A stretch of 64,000 nt of DNA, from assembly GCF_002127215.1 (NCBI RefSeq), contig NZ_NFUT01000002.1, positions 892,876-956,875 on the forward strand. Direction: 5' to 3'. The stretch is from Hydrogenophaga sp. IBVHS2 (lineage in GTDB: Bacteria; Pseudomonadota; Gammaproteobacteria; Burkholderiales; Burkholderiaceae_C). Below the pieces are notes generated by a model. The model did not search any database. It was not told the origin of the DNA and worked only from the letters and a program-made list of their open reading frames with translations. Within the stretch, counting starts at the first letter, position 1. Each line of letters opens with the position of its first letter. A program made the position numbers and the translations under genes. Shown in pieces: positions 8,796 through 17,049 of the stretch.

Positions 8796-9590
8796 TCAGG
8801 CCATGTTGTCCTTGCTCAGGCCGGTGGTCTGGCTGTAGCCACCGTCCACATAGGTGATCTCTGCCGTGACGCCGCCGGCCAGGTCGGACAGCAGGAAAGC
8901 CGCCACGTTGCCCACGTCCTCGATGGTCACGTTGCGGCGGATGGGGGACGCGCTGGCCACCACGTTGAGCAGCTTGCCGAAGTCCTTGATGCCGCTGGCC
9001 GCCAGCGTCTTGATCGGGCCGGCGCTGATGCCGTTGACCCGCATCCCGCGCGGACCCAGCGATTCGGCCAGGTAACGCACCGACGCTTCCAGGCTGGCCT
9101 TGGCCAGGCCCATGGTGTTGTAGTTGGGCACGGCGCGCAGCGAACCCAGGTAGCTCAGGGTCAGCAGGGCCGACTTGTCGTTGAGGTAGGGCAGGGCGGC
9201 CTTGGCCATGGCCGGAAAGCTGTAGGCGCTGATGTCGTGGGCGATGCGGAAGCTCTCGCGCGAAAGACCTTCCAGGAAGTCGCCGGCAATGGCCTCGCGC
9301 GGCGCAAAGCCGATGCTGTGCACGAAGCCGTCGAACTTGGGCCACACGGCGGACAGGTCGGTGAACAGGCGCTCGATCTGCGCGTCGTCGCCCACGTCGC
9401 AGTCGAACACCAGCTTCGAATCGAAATCGGCCGCAAACTCGGTGATGCGGTCCTTGAAACGTTCACCGACATAGCTGAATGCCAGTTCGGCACCTTGCTG
9501 GTGGCAGGCCTTGGCAATGCCGTATGCGATCGAGCGGTTGGACAGCACGCCCGTGATCAGCAGTTTCTTGCCCGCGAGAAAACCCATCAT
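8796..9590 (-). CDS. fabI: Enoyl-[acyl-carrier-protein] reductase (NADH)
   Basis: Reduces the trans-2-enoyl-ACP double bond in the last step of each fatty acid elongation cycle; target of triclosan-type inhibitors. At 264 aa it is a short-chain dehydrogenase with the FabI pattern: [17 protein letters not shown] near the N-terminus for NAD binding, SIGFAPREA, and the catalytic pair Tyr157 and Lys164 in YNTMGLAK (Y-x6-K spacing), then [11 protein letters not shown]. The first ATG has GGAGA 4 bases upstream and a second ATG follows directly; either could be used. Only 34 bases separate it from the divergent yejA, so the promoters must overlap. Confidence 0.96.
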   Translation of the reverse strand: MMGFLAGKKLLITGVLSNRSIAYGIAKACHQQGAELAFSYVGERFKDRITEFAADFDSKLVFDCDVGDDAQIERLFTDLSAVWPKFDGFVHSIGFAPREAIAGDFLEGLSRESFRIAHDISAYSFPAMAKAALPYLNDKSALLTLSYLGSLRAVPNYNTMGLAKASLEASVRYLAESLGPRGMRVNGISAGPIKTLAASGIKDFGKLLNVVASASPIRRNVTIEDVGNVAAFLLSDLAGGVTAEITYVDGGYSQTTGLSKDNMA

Positions 9591-9624
9591 TCAATCTCCA
9601 GAAAAATTGCAGCAGAATTGTCGC
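9591..9624. promoter_or_regulatory. Very short divergent intergenic region fabI/yejA
   Basis: Only 34 bases separate the two divergent starts. On the minus strand GACAAT (complement of 9619-9624) is a plausible -10 for fabI, which would place its -35 inside yejA. A yejA promoter would correspondingly lie within the fabI 5' end. Confidence 0.35.
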
Positions 9625-11460
9625 ATGACGTTTCTTCGCGCCTGCCTCTGCTTCTGCCTGGTCCTGCCGGCGTGGCTGATGGTCTCGGCGCCGGTCTGGG
9701 CAGCCCACGGCTACGCCATCTGGGGCGAGCTGAAGTACCCCGCCGGGTTCACCCACTTCGACTATGTCAATCCGCAGGCCCCCAAGGGTGGGGAGCTGCG
9801 GCTGGTCAGCAACCTGCGCACCAGCACCTTCGACAAGTACAACCCCTTCACGCTGCGGGGCAGCGCGCCGGCTTACCTGAGCAACCTGATGTTCGACAGC
9901 CTGCTGTCCGGCGCGCTGGACGAGAACGGCGCCGGCTATGGCCTGCTGGCCGAGGACGTGCAGGCCGCCCCGGACGGCCTGTCGGTCACCTTCCGGCTGC
10001 GCAGCACGGCCCGTTTCCACAACGGCGACCCGGTGCTGGCGGCCGATGTGAAGCACAGCTTCGACACCCTGATGGGCCCCCACACCTCCCCGGTCTACAA
10101 GACCATTCTGGCCGAGGTGGCGGGTCTGGACGTGCTGGACGAGCGCACGGTGCGCTACCGCTTCCGCAAGCCCAACCGCGAACTGCCGCTCACCGTGGGT
10201 GGTCTGCCGGTGTTCAGCCGCCAGTGGGGCAACCAGATCGATCCCAAGACCGGACAGCGCAAGACCTTCGACCAGGTGGTGACCGACATCCCCATCGGCA
10301 GCGGGCCGTACCGCATCGGTCCGGTGAACTTCGGTCGTGACATCACCTATGTGCGCGATCCGGCCTACTGGGCGCGGGATCTGCCGGTGCGCCGGGGCAC
10401 CGCCAACTTCGACCGCATCACCGTCAAGATCTACAAGGACAACACCGCGCGGCTCGAAGCCCTGAAGGCCGGCGAGTTCGACCTGATGCGCTTCTTCTCG
10501 GCCGGCGACTGGGCACGGCGCGTCAATGGCCGGCGCTTCGACAGCGGCGAGCTGGTCAAGGGCGAGTTCCAGCACCGGCTGCCCACCGGCTTCCAGAGTT
10601 ATGTGCTCAACACGCGCCGGCCCCCGCTGGACGACATCCGGGTGCGTCAGGCACTCGGCCTGGCGCTGGACTACGAATGGATGAACCGGCAGATGTTCTA
10701 CGGCGCCTACCAGCGGGTGCGCGGCCTGTTCGGGAACACCGACTGCTCGGCCCAGGGCCTGCCGTCGCCGGCCGAGCTGGCGCTGCTGGAGCCCTGGCGC
10801 ACCCAGCTGCCGGCCGCCGTGTTCGGCCCGGCCTATGCGCCACCCCGCACCGACGGCGACCAGTCGCTGCGCCAGAACCTGCGCCAGGCCCAGGCCCTGC
10901 TGCGCGAGGCCGGCTGGACGGTGCGTGACGGCGCGCTGCGCAATGCCCAGGGCAAGCCCTTCGTCCTGGAGTACCTGGACAGCGCCGAGGTGGGGGCCCG
11001 GGTGGTGGCGCCCTGGACCCGCAACCTGGAGAAGCTCGGCGTGCAGCTGCGCTTCCGCCCGGTGGACTTTGCCCTCTACCAGCAGCGCCTGCGCACCTTC
11101 GACTTCGACATCATTTCGCTGGCCTACGGCGGCACCAGCACGCCCGGCGCCGAATACGCCGACCTCTTCGGCAGCCAGGCCGCGCGCACCGAGGATTCGG
11201 GCAACCACACCGGGCTGGCCAACCCGGCGGTGGACGCCCTGATCGAACGCATGACCGCCGCCAGCGACCGCGCCAGCTTCACTGCCGCCTGCCGCGCGCT
11301 GGACCGGGCCGTGAGCCACAGCCATGTGCTGATCCCGCAGTGGTCGGCCACCACCCACCGCATGGCCTACAACGCCTGGCGTCTGGCACGGCCGGCGCAG
11401 ATGCCGCCGTATGCCTCCGGCGAGGTCTGGGCGATCGACACCTGGTGGGCAAAACCATGA
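9625..11460 (+). CDS. yejA: Peptide ABC transporter substrate-binding protein, YejA type
   Basis: Periplasmic family 5 solute-binding protein (611 aa) that captures peptides for the YejBEF importer; in E. coli this system takes up microcin C-type peptides. The ATG at 9625 gives a clear Sec signal (residues 1-29, LCFCLVLPAWLMVSAPVWA) just before AHGYAIWGELKYP, the usual YejA mature start. An upstream in-frame start would run across the fabI start and lose the signal. Internal family features include GGELRLVSNLRTSTFDKYNPF and YVLNTRRPPLDDIRVRQALGLALDYEW. A repeat element lies between this gene and yejB. Confidence 0.93.
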   Translation: MTFLRACLCFCLVLPAWLMVSAPVWAAHGYAIWGELKYPAGFTHFDYVNPQAPKGGELRLVSNLRTSTFDKYNPFTLRGSAPAYLSNLMFDSLLSGALDENGAGYGLLAEDVQAAPDGLSVTFRLRSTARFHNGDPVLAADVKHSFDTLMGPHTSPVYKTILAEVAGLDVLDERTVRYRFRKPNRELPLTVGGLPVFSRQWGNQIDPKTGQRKTFDQVVTDIPIGSGPYRIGPVNFGRDITYVRDPAYWARDLPVRRGTANFDRITVKIYKDNTARLEALKAGEFDLMRFFSAGDWARRVNGRRFDSGELVKGEFQHRLPTGFQSYVLNTRRPPLDDIRVRQALGLALDYEWMNRQMFYGAYQRVRGLFGNTDCSAQGLPSPAELALLEPWRTQLPAAVFGPAYAPPRTDGDQSLRQNLRQAQALLREAGWTVRDGALRNAQGKPFVLEYLDSAEVGARVVAPWTRNLEKLGVQLRFRPVDFALYQQRLRTFDFDIISLAYGGTSTPGAEYADLFGSQAARTEDSGNHTGLANPAVDALIERMTAASDRASFTAACRALDRAVSHSHVLIPQWSATTHRMAYNAWRLARPAQMPPYASGEVWAIDTWWAKP

Positions 11461-11463
11461 ACA

Positions 11464-11538
11464 CCCCCGCGCCGCGCTTCGCGCGTCACCCCCTCAAGGG
11501 GGCCACACCAACGGCCTGGCACAGCCAGTTCCGTGGTG
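11464..11538. repeat. Intergenic hairpin repeat, copy A
   Basis: About 75 bases between yejA and yejB that resemble 30229-30299. Shared order: a GCGCCGC stem region, CGTCACCCCC with AGGGGGC, then CACCA.CGGCC.GGC and GCC.GTTCCG.GGTG. In this copy the inner stem is CTGGC/GCCAG and the outer stem is CACC-ACGG/CCGTGGTG with a bulged A. The same pairs change together in copy B, which supports a selected hairpin. Confidence 0.65.
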
Positions 11539-11567
11539 TGTGGCGGCCTGAAGAGGGTCGATGAAAC

Positions 11568-12596
11568 ATGTGGGTCTACATCCTCAAACGACTGCTGCTG
11601 ATGATCCCCACCCTGCTGGGCGTCCTGCTGCTGACCTTCGTGGTGATCCAGTTCGTGCCCGGTGGTCCGGTGGAGCAGTACCTGGCCGAGGCCCGTGCCG
11701 CCGGGGGTGCAGCGGGTGCCGAGGGCGGGGCGGTGTACCGGGGTGCCCAGGGCGTGGACCCCAAGCGCATCGAGCAGATCAAGGCCCTCTATGGCTTCGA
11801 CAAGCCTGCCCATGAGCGCTTCTTCCAGATGCTGGGCCAGTTCGCCCGCTTCGACCTGGGCACCAGCTTCTTCCAGAACAAGCCGGTGGCCGACCTCATC
11901 ATCGAGAAGCTGCCGGTCTCCATCACGCTGGGCCTGTGGACCTTCCTCATCAGCTACGGGGTGGCGGTGCCGCTGGGCGTGGCCAAGGCGGTGCGCGCCG
12001 GCACCCGGTTCGACCTGGTCACCACCCTCATCATCCTGGTGGGCTACGCCATTCCCGGCTTCGTGCTGGGCGTGGCGCTGCTGGTGATCTTCGGCGGGCA
12101 GCTGCAGTGGTTCCCGTTGCGCGGGCTGACCTCGTCCAACTGGGAGGAGCTGTCCTGGGGGGCACGCATCGTCGACTACCTCTGGCACATCACGCTGCCG
12201 GTCACCGCCATGGTGCTGGGCAGTTTTGCGGTGACCGCCATGCTGACCAAGAACGCCTTCCTGGAAGAGATCCGCAAGCAGTACGTCATGACGGCCCGGG
12301 CCAAGGGCCTGAGCGAGCGGCAGGTGCTGTGGAAGCATGTGTTCCGCAATGCCCTGATTCCCATCGTCACCGGGTTCCCGGCGGCCTTCATCGGCGCCTT
12401 CTTTGCCGGATCGCTGCTGATCGAGACGCTGTTCTCGCTCGACGGGCTGGGCCTGCTCAGCTACGAGAGCGTGATCCGGCGCGACTATCCGGTGGTGCTG
12501 GGCACACTGTTCCTGTTCACGCTCATCGGCCTGGTGACCAAGCTGATTTCCGACCTGTGCTACGTCTGGGTCGATCCCCGGGTGAAGTTCGACTGA
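11568..12596 (+). CDS. yejB: Peptide ABC transporter permease, YejB type
   Basis: Inner-membrane permease (342 aa) of the binding-protein-dependent transport family. The N-terminus MWVYILKRLLLMIPTLLGVLLLTFVVIQFVPGG is the standard first helix and FVPGG motif of DppB/YejB proteins, here read in two parts. About six transmembrane segments are visible, with the EAA-like cytoplasmic loop at ARAKGLSERQVLWKHVFRNA, which contacts the ATPase. YejB is longer than DppB owing to an insertion after the first helix (EARAAGGAAGAEGGA), seen here. Its stop overlaps the yejE start (TGATG). Confidence 0.94.
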   Translation: MWVYILKRLLLMIPTLLGVLLLTFVVIQFVPGGPVEQYLAEARAAGGAAGAEGGAVYRGAQGVDPKRIEQIKALYGFDKPAHERFFQMLGQFARFDLGTSFFQNKPVADLIIEKLPVSITLGLWTFLISYGVAVPLGVAKAVRAGTRFDLVTTLIILVGYAIPGFVLGVALLVIFGGQLQWFPLRGLTSSNWEELSWGARIVDYLWHITLPVTAMVLGSFAVTAMLTKNAFLEEIRKQYVMTARAKGLSERQVLWKHVFRNALIPIVTGFPAAFIGAFFAGSLLIETLFSLDGLGLLSYESVIRRDYPVVLGTLFLFTLIGLVTKLISDLCYVWVDPRVKFD

Positions 12597-13648
12597 TGAC
12601 CGACACCGCCGCCACCCGTCCTGTCCCGCTGAGCCCCGGTCGCCGCGCCTGGCACCGCTTCCGCCGCAACCGGCTGGGCTACTGGAGCCTGATCGGCTTC
12701 TGTGTGCTGGTGGCACTCAGCCTGGCCGCCGAGCTGGTGTCCAACGACCGGCCGCTGGTGGTGCGCTTCGACGGCCAGTGGTACTTCCCCATCGTGCAGG
12801 ACCATGCCGAGACGGTGTTCGGCGGAGACTTCGACACGCCCACCGACTACCTAGACCCGTTCATCAAGGAACAGATCACCCGGGGCAGCAACTGGGCGAT
12901 CTATGCGCCCAACCCCTACGGGCCCAAGACCATCAACTACTTTGCCGAGCTGCCCAATCCCTCGCCGCCGTCGGCGGCCAACTGGCTCGGCACCGACGAC
13001 CGCGGTCGCGACCTGCTGGCCCAGCTGATCTACGGCTTCCGGGTGAGCGTGCTGTTCGCGCTGGCGCTGACCGTGATCGGCGTGCTGCTGGGCGTGCTGA
13101 CCGGCGCCATCCAGGGTTTCTTCGGCGGACGCACCGATCTGGCCTTCCAGCGCTTCATCGAGATCTGGAGCTCCATGCCCGAGCTCTATCTGCTGATCAT
13201 CTTCTCGGCGGTGTTCGCGCCCAGCGTCGGCCTGCTGCTGGTGCTGCTCAGCCTGTTCGGCTGGATGGGCCTGTCGGACTATGTGCGGGCCGAGTTCCTG
13301 CGCAACCGCCAGCTCGACTATGTGCGCGCCGCCCGCGCCATGGGTCTGAGCAACAGCCAGATCATCTGGCGCCATGTGCTGCCCAACAGCCTCACGCCGG
13401 TGGTGACCTTCCTGCCGTTCCGCATGAGCGCGGCCATCCTGGCACTCACCTCGCTCGACTTCCTCGGGCTGGGCGTGCCGCCCGGCACACCCTCGCTGGG
13501 CGAACTGCTCAGCCAGGGCAAGAACAACATCGACGCCTGGTGGATCTCCATCTCCACCTTCGGCGTGCTGGTGGTCACCCTGCTGCTCCTGACCTTCATG
13601 GGCGATGCGCTGCGCGACGCCCTCGATCCCCGCAAGGCCGACGCATGA
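12596..13648 (+). CDS. yejE: Peptide ABC transporter permease, YejE type
   Basis: Second inner-membrane permease (350 aa), DppC/OppC-like. The ATG at 12596 shares a base with the yejB stop. A cytoplasmic N-terminus rich in Arg (RRAWHRFRRNRLGYWSL) leads into helix 1, followed by a long periplasmic loop containing WYFPIVQDHAETVFGGDF, then HWLGTDDRGRD-like NWLGTDDRGRDLLAQLIYG, diagnostic for this family. The coupling loop is ARAMGLSNSQIIWRHVLPNS. The stop overlaps yejF by 4 bases (ATGA). Confidence 0.94.
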   Translation: MTDTAATRPVPLSPGRRAWHRFRRNRLGYWSLIGFCVLVALSLAAELVSNDRPLVVRFDGQWYFPIVQDHAETVFGGDFDTPTDYLDPFIKEQITRGSNWAIYAPNPYGPKTINYFAELPNPSPPSAANWLGTDDRGRDLLAQLIYGFRVSVLFALALTVIGVLLGVLTGAIQGFFGGRTDLAFQRFIEIWSSMPELYLLIIFSAVFAPSVGLLLVLLSLFGWMGLSDYVRAEFLRNRQLDYVRAARAMGLSNSQIIWRHVLPNSLTPVVTFLPFRMSAAILALTSLDFLGLGVPPGTPSLGELLSQGKNNIDAWWISISTFGVLVVTLLLLTFMGDALRDALDPRKADA

Positions 13649-15255
13649 GCACCGATCCCACCCCTTTGCTGGATGTGCGTGGCCTGCAGGTGGCCTTTGG
13701 CGGCCGCCCGGTGGTGCATGGCATCGACTTCGCCATCGCTCCGGGAGAGAAGCTGGCGCTGGTGGGTGAATCGGGTTCGGGCAAGACGGTGTCGGCGCTG
13801 TCGCTGCTGCGGCTGGTGCAGAACGCCGAGGTCGGCGGCCAGGCCCTGCTGGACGGGCGCGACCTGCTGGCCTTGTCGGAGCGTGAACTGCGTGGCGTGC
13901 GCGGCGACGAGGTGGCGGTCATCTTCCAGGAGCCCATGACCGCGCTCAACCCACTCTACACCGTGGGCCAGCAGATCGCCGAGGTGCTGCAGCTCAAGAA
14001 GGGCCTGACGGCCGCCCAGGCCCAGGCCGGCACGGTCGAGCTGCTGGCCTCCACCGGCATCCCCGAACCGCAACGTCGGGCCGGGGCCTACCCGCACCAG
14101 CTCAGCGGCGGCCAGCGCCAGCGCGCCATGATCGCCATGGCCCTGGCCAGCTCGCCCAAGCTCCTGCTGGCCGACGAACCCACCACCGCCCTGGACGTGA
14201 GCCTGCGCGGCCAGATGCTGGACCTGCTGTCCGACCTGCAGCGCCAGCACGGCATGGCGGTGCTGCTGATCACCCACGATCTGAATCTGGTGCGGCGTTT
14301 TGCCGACCGGGTGGCCGTGATGGAGCACGGCCATCTGGTGGAGCAGGGCAGCGTGGCCGACGTCTTTGCCGCCCCGGCCCACCCCTACACCCGCATGCTG
14401 CTGGCCAGCCGGCCAGAACGCGATGTGGTCGAAGTTCCCCCGGACCAGGCGCCGGTGCTGCTGCAGGCCCGGGCCCTGGAAGTGGCCTACCCGGTGCCGC
14501 TGCCCGGCTTCAAGGGCTGGTTCCGCAAGGGCCGCTTCGTGGCCGTCCGGCAGGCGCAGTTCGAACTGACCCAGGGCCGCACCCTGGGCGTGATCGGCGA
14601 GTCCGGATCGGGCAAGTCGACGCTGGCCCTGGCTGCACTGGGTCTGGTGCCGCACGCCGGCGGGCTGCAGGTGGCCGGCACCTCCTGGCAGGCCTGCCGT
14701 GATCTGGCGGCCCAGCGTGCGGTGCGCCGGCGGGTGCAGGTGGTGTTCCAGGACCCTTTCTCGTCGCTCTCGCCCCGCATGACGGTCGAACAGATCGTCG
14801 GTGAGGGTCTGACCATCCACCACCCCGGCCTGTCGGCTGATGAGCGGCGCGCTCGGGTGGCGGCGGCCCTGGCCGATGTGGGCCTGGTGGACGATCCCCG
14901 GCGTGGTGGTGACTGGCTGCAGCGCTACCCCCATGAATTCTCCGGCGGCCAGCGTCAGCGGCTGGCCATCGCCCGGGCCCTGATCGTGGAGCCCGACCTG
15001 CTTGTGCTGGATGAGCCCACCAGCGCCCTCGACGTGACGGTGCAGAAACAGGTGCTGGGCCTGCTGCAGCGCCTGCAGCGCGAACGCGGGCTGGCCTATC
15101 TGCTGATCACCCACGATGTGGACGTGATCGCCGCCATGGCGCACGACGTCATCGTGATGAAGGACGGCGAGGTCGTGGAGGCCGGGCCGGTGACGCAGGT
15201 GCTGTCGGCCCCGGCACACCCCTACACGCGCCTGCTGGTGCAGGCCGCAGCCTGA
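13645..15255 (+). CDS. yejF: Peptide ABC transporter ATPase with two nucleotide-binding domains, YejF type
   Basis: Cytoplasmic ATPase (536 aa) carrying two ABC domains in one chain, as in E. coli YejF. Domain 1 has Walker A GESGSGKT (41-48), signature LSGGQRQR (about 153-160) and Walker B LLLADEPTTAL. Domain 2 has Walker A GESGSGKST (318-326), signature FSGGQRQR (about 432-439) and Walker B LLVLDEPTSAL. Each domain ends with the HPYTR motif of oligopeptide ATPases. ATGA overlap with yejE implies coupled translation; all four yej genes form one operon. Confidence 0.95.
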   Translation: MSTDPTPLLDVRGLQVAFGGRPVVHGIDFAIAPGEKLALVGESGSGKTVSALSLLRLVQNAEVGGQALLDGRDLLALSERELRGVRGDEVAVIFQEPMTALNPLYTVGQQIAEVLQLKKGLTAAQAQAGTVELLASTGIPEPQRRAGAYPHQLSGGQRQRAMIAMALASSPKLLLADEPTTALDVSLRGQMLDLLSDLQRQHGMAVLLITHDLNLVRRFADRVAVMEHGHLVEQGSVADVFAAPAHPYTRMLLASRPERDVVEVPPDQAPVLLQARALEVAYPVPLPGFKGWFRKGRFVAVRQAQFELTQGRTLGVIGESGSGKSTLALAALGLVPHAGGLQVAGTSWQACRDLAAQRAVRRRVQVVFQDPFSSLSPRMTVEQIVGEGLTIHHPGLSADERRARVAAALADVGLVDDPRRGGDWLQRYPHEFSGGQRQRLAIARALIVEPDLLVLDEPTSALDVTVQKQVLGLLQRLQRERGLAYLLITHDVDVIAAMAHDVIVMKDGEVVEAGPVTQVLSAPAHPYTRLLVQAAA

Positions 15256-15261
15256 ACGGTG

Positions 15262-15999
15262 ATGAACGCTTCCCGTCCAGCCGTCACCCTGGCCTCACCC
15301 TGGCGCTGGCTGCGCCTGGGCTGGGCCGACCTGGTCCGCAACCCGGTTCCGGGTCTGGTGCACGGGCTGCTGGTCACCGCCTTCGGCGGTCTGCTCCTGC
15401 TGCTGGCCCGTGACCGCTTCTGGCTGCTGGCCGGTGCGTTTTCCGGCTTCCTGATCGTGGCCCCCATCCTCGCCACCGGCCTGTATGCGGTCAGTCGGGC
15501 CTTGCAGGACGGGCGGCGCATGGACATGGCGGAGGTGCTGGGCTTGTGGCGTTCGGGTGAAGGCCGGCTGGTGCGGTTCGGTCTGCTGCTGGGTCTGGCC
15601 GGCACCGGCTGGGTGCTCACCTCGGCCGGGCTGATCACGCTGGCCTCGCCCACCCCCATCGAGAGGCCGCTGGACTTCCTCCGTTTCGTGGTGCTGGCCC
15701 CCGAGCCGGGGCTGTTCGAGCTCTGGCTGCTGCAGGGCGCGCTGCTGGCCACCCCGGTGTACGCCTCCACCGTGGTGGCGCTGCCCATGCTGGTGGACCG
15801 ACCGGTCCAGGTGCATCAGGCCGTGATGGCGAGCTGGCGGGCGGTGGCGGCCCATCCGGCACCGATGGTGCTGTGGGCCCTGCTGATCGCCATCCTGGTC
15901 GGTCTGGGCATGGTGATGGCCCTGGTGGGGCTGGTGCTGGTGATCCCATGGATCGCCCATGCCAGCTGGCATGCCTACCGCGATCTGGCGGCCGCCTGA
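15262..15999 (+). CDS. DUF2189 integral membrane protein
   Basis: A 245-aa inner-membrane protein of the DUF2189 family, function unknown. About six hydrophobic segments are seen, including LVHGLLVTAFGGLLLLLA, FWLLAGAFSGFLIVAPILA and MVLWALLIAILVGLGMVMA. The GAFSGFLIVAPILATGLY block is typical of this family. It starts 6 bases after yejF; a GTG at 15259 directly before the ATG is an alternative. Cotranscription with yej is likely, but a shared function is not shown. The DUF2788 gene follows after one base. Confidence 0.85.
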   Translation: MNASRPAVTLASPWRWLRLGWADLVRNPVPGLVHGLLVTAFGGLLLLLARDRFWLLAGAFSGFLIVAPILATGLYAVSRALQDGRRMDMAEVLGLWRSGEGRLVRFGLLLGLAGTGWVLTSAGLITLASPTPIERPLDFLRFVVLAPEPGLFELWLLQGALLATPVYASTVVALPMLVDRPVQVHQAVMASWRAVAAHPAPMVLWALLIAILVGLGMVMALVGLVLVIPWIAHASWHAYRDLAAA

Positions 16000-16000
16000 C

Positions 16001-16222
16001 ATGGAAGGCACGCTCTGGGGGTTCACCGAGGCCCAGATCGCCCAGTTCGGGCTGACCTTCGGGGTCGGCGCCTTCATCCTGTACATGCTGTTCATCGTCT
16101 TCAATCTGGCCCGGGAGTCCAGGGCGGGGCGGTTCGGCACCTTCGTGCTGTTCATGGTGCTGTCCTTCGGCATGCTGGGTTTCCTGGCCAAAAACCTGAT
16201 CCAGTGGCTGCTGGGCATCTGA
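16001..16222 (+). CDS. DUF2788 small membrane protein
   Basis: A 73-aa protein with two transmembrane segments (GVGAFILYMLFIVFNLA and FGTFVLFMVLSFGMLGFLA) separated by a short basic loop (RESRAGR). It matches the DUF2788 pattern, function unknown. The ATG at 16001 is one base after the preceding stop, so it is probably translated by coupling. It is the last gene before the rimP promoter region. Confidence 0.85.
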   Translation: MEGTLWGFTEAQIAQFGLTFGVGAFILYMLFIVFNLARESRAGRFGTFVLFMVLSFGMLGFLAKNLIQWLLGI

Positions 16223-16236
16223 CGGGGTGCTGCGGC

Positions 16237-16314
16237 TTGCATCGGGGGTGTCGTGCGCGTTACAATGCCGGCTTCACGACCAAATGGGCGGGTTACTACC
16301 GGCCCATTTTTTTT
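16237..16314 (+). promoter_or_regulatory. Promoter and short terminator leader of the rimP-nusA-infB operon
   Basis: TTGCAT (16237-16242) and TACAAT (16261-16266), 18 bases apart, form a good sigma-70 promoter with a start near 16273. Immediately after lies an intrinsic terminator: TGGGC (16285-16289) pairs with GCCCA (16302-16306), an inner GG/CC pair closes the loop, and eight T follow (16307-16314). The gene starts at 16402, so the operon would need readthrough of this leader. NusA control of its own operon is known in E. coli; a similar role here is inference. Confidence 0.65.
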
Positions 16315-16401
16315 GGCTGAACGGCTTTGGGGCGGCTTCGGGGCAACTCCCGGGTACCTCGGCCCCTGACACCCCGAGCACAGCTCCTGAACAACGCATA
16401 C

Positions 16402-16998
16402 ATGGCCTGGCAAGACACCGTCGCGCAAACCGTCACCGGACTGGGTTTCGATCTGGTCGACCTGGAGCGGTCGGCTGGCGGTCTGCTGCGCGTCACCATC
16501 GACTGGCCGTGGACGCCGCCGGCCGAGGGGGAGCCCCGGGCGGCCGAGCGTTTCGTCACCGTCGAGGACTGCGAGACCATCACCCGCCAGCTGCAGTACC
16601 TGCTGGAGGTGGAGGGCCTGGACTACCGCCGCCTGGAGGTGGGTTCGCCCGGCATCGATCGGCCGCTGCGTCACGAGATCGACTTCCAGCGCTTCGCGGG
16701 CGAGGTGATCGACATCACCCTGAAGGCACCGCTGGGCGCCAATGGCGGGGCCGTGTCGGCAAGCCGCAAGAAATTCCGCGGCACGCTCGAGCGTGCTGCC
16801 GACGGTGTGCAATGGCAGATCGTCTGGAGCGACGAGCCCGAGCCCAAACCGGGCCAGCGGGTGAGCAAGAAGCGTCAGCCGGCACCGCTGCAGGCGCTGA
16901 CGTTCTCGCTGGACGAACTGCAGCAGGCGCGACTGGCGCCTATCGTGAATTTCAAGGGCCGCAAGGCCCCGGGGGGATCGGCGGCCGAAGCCGGCTGA
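16402..16998 (+). CDS. rimP: Ribosome maturation factor RimP
   Basis: A 198-aa factor for 30S ribosomal subunit maturation. The start at 16402 gives MAWQDTVAQTVTGLGFDLVDLE, matching the usual N-terminal domain; earlier in-frame codons would add a Pro/Arg-rich tail without family resemblance. The N-domain is followed by EDCETITRQLQYLLE and the conserved YRRLEVGSPGIDRPLRHEIDFQRFAG region (read in two parts), then a Lys-rich C-terminal SH3-like domain. It is the first gene of the nus operon. Confidence 0.93.
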   Translation: MAWQDTVAQTVTGLGFDLVDLERSAGGLLRVTIDWPWTPPAEGEPRAAERFVTVEDCETITRQLQYLLEVEGLDYRRLEVGSPGIDRPLRHEIDFQRFAGEVIDITLKAPLGANGGAVSASRKKFRGTLERAADGVQWQIVWSDEPEPKPGQRVSKKRQPAPLQALTFSLDELQQARLAPIVNFKGRKAPGGSAAEAG

Positions 16999-17049
16999 AG
17001 CCCGATCGAAGACAGAACAGACAAGCAATGCGAAAGGTGGGCGAGTGAA

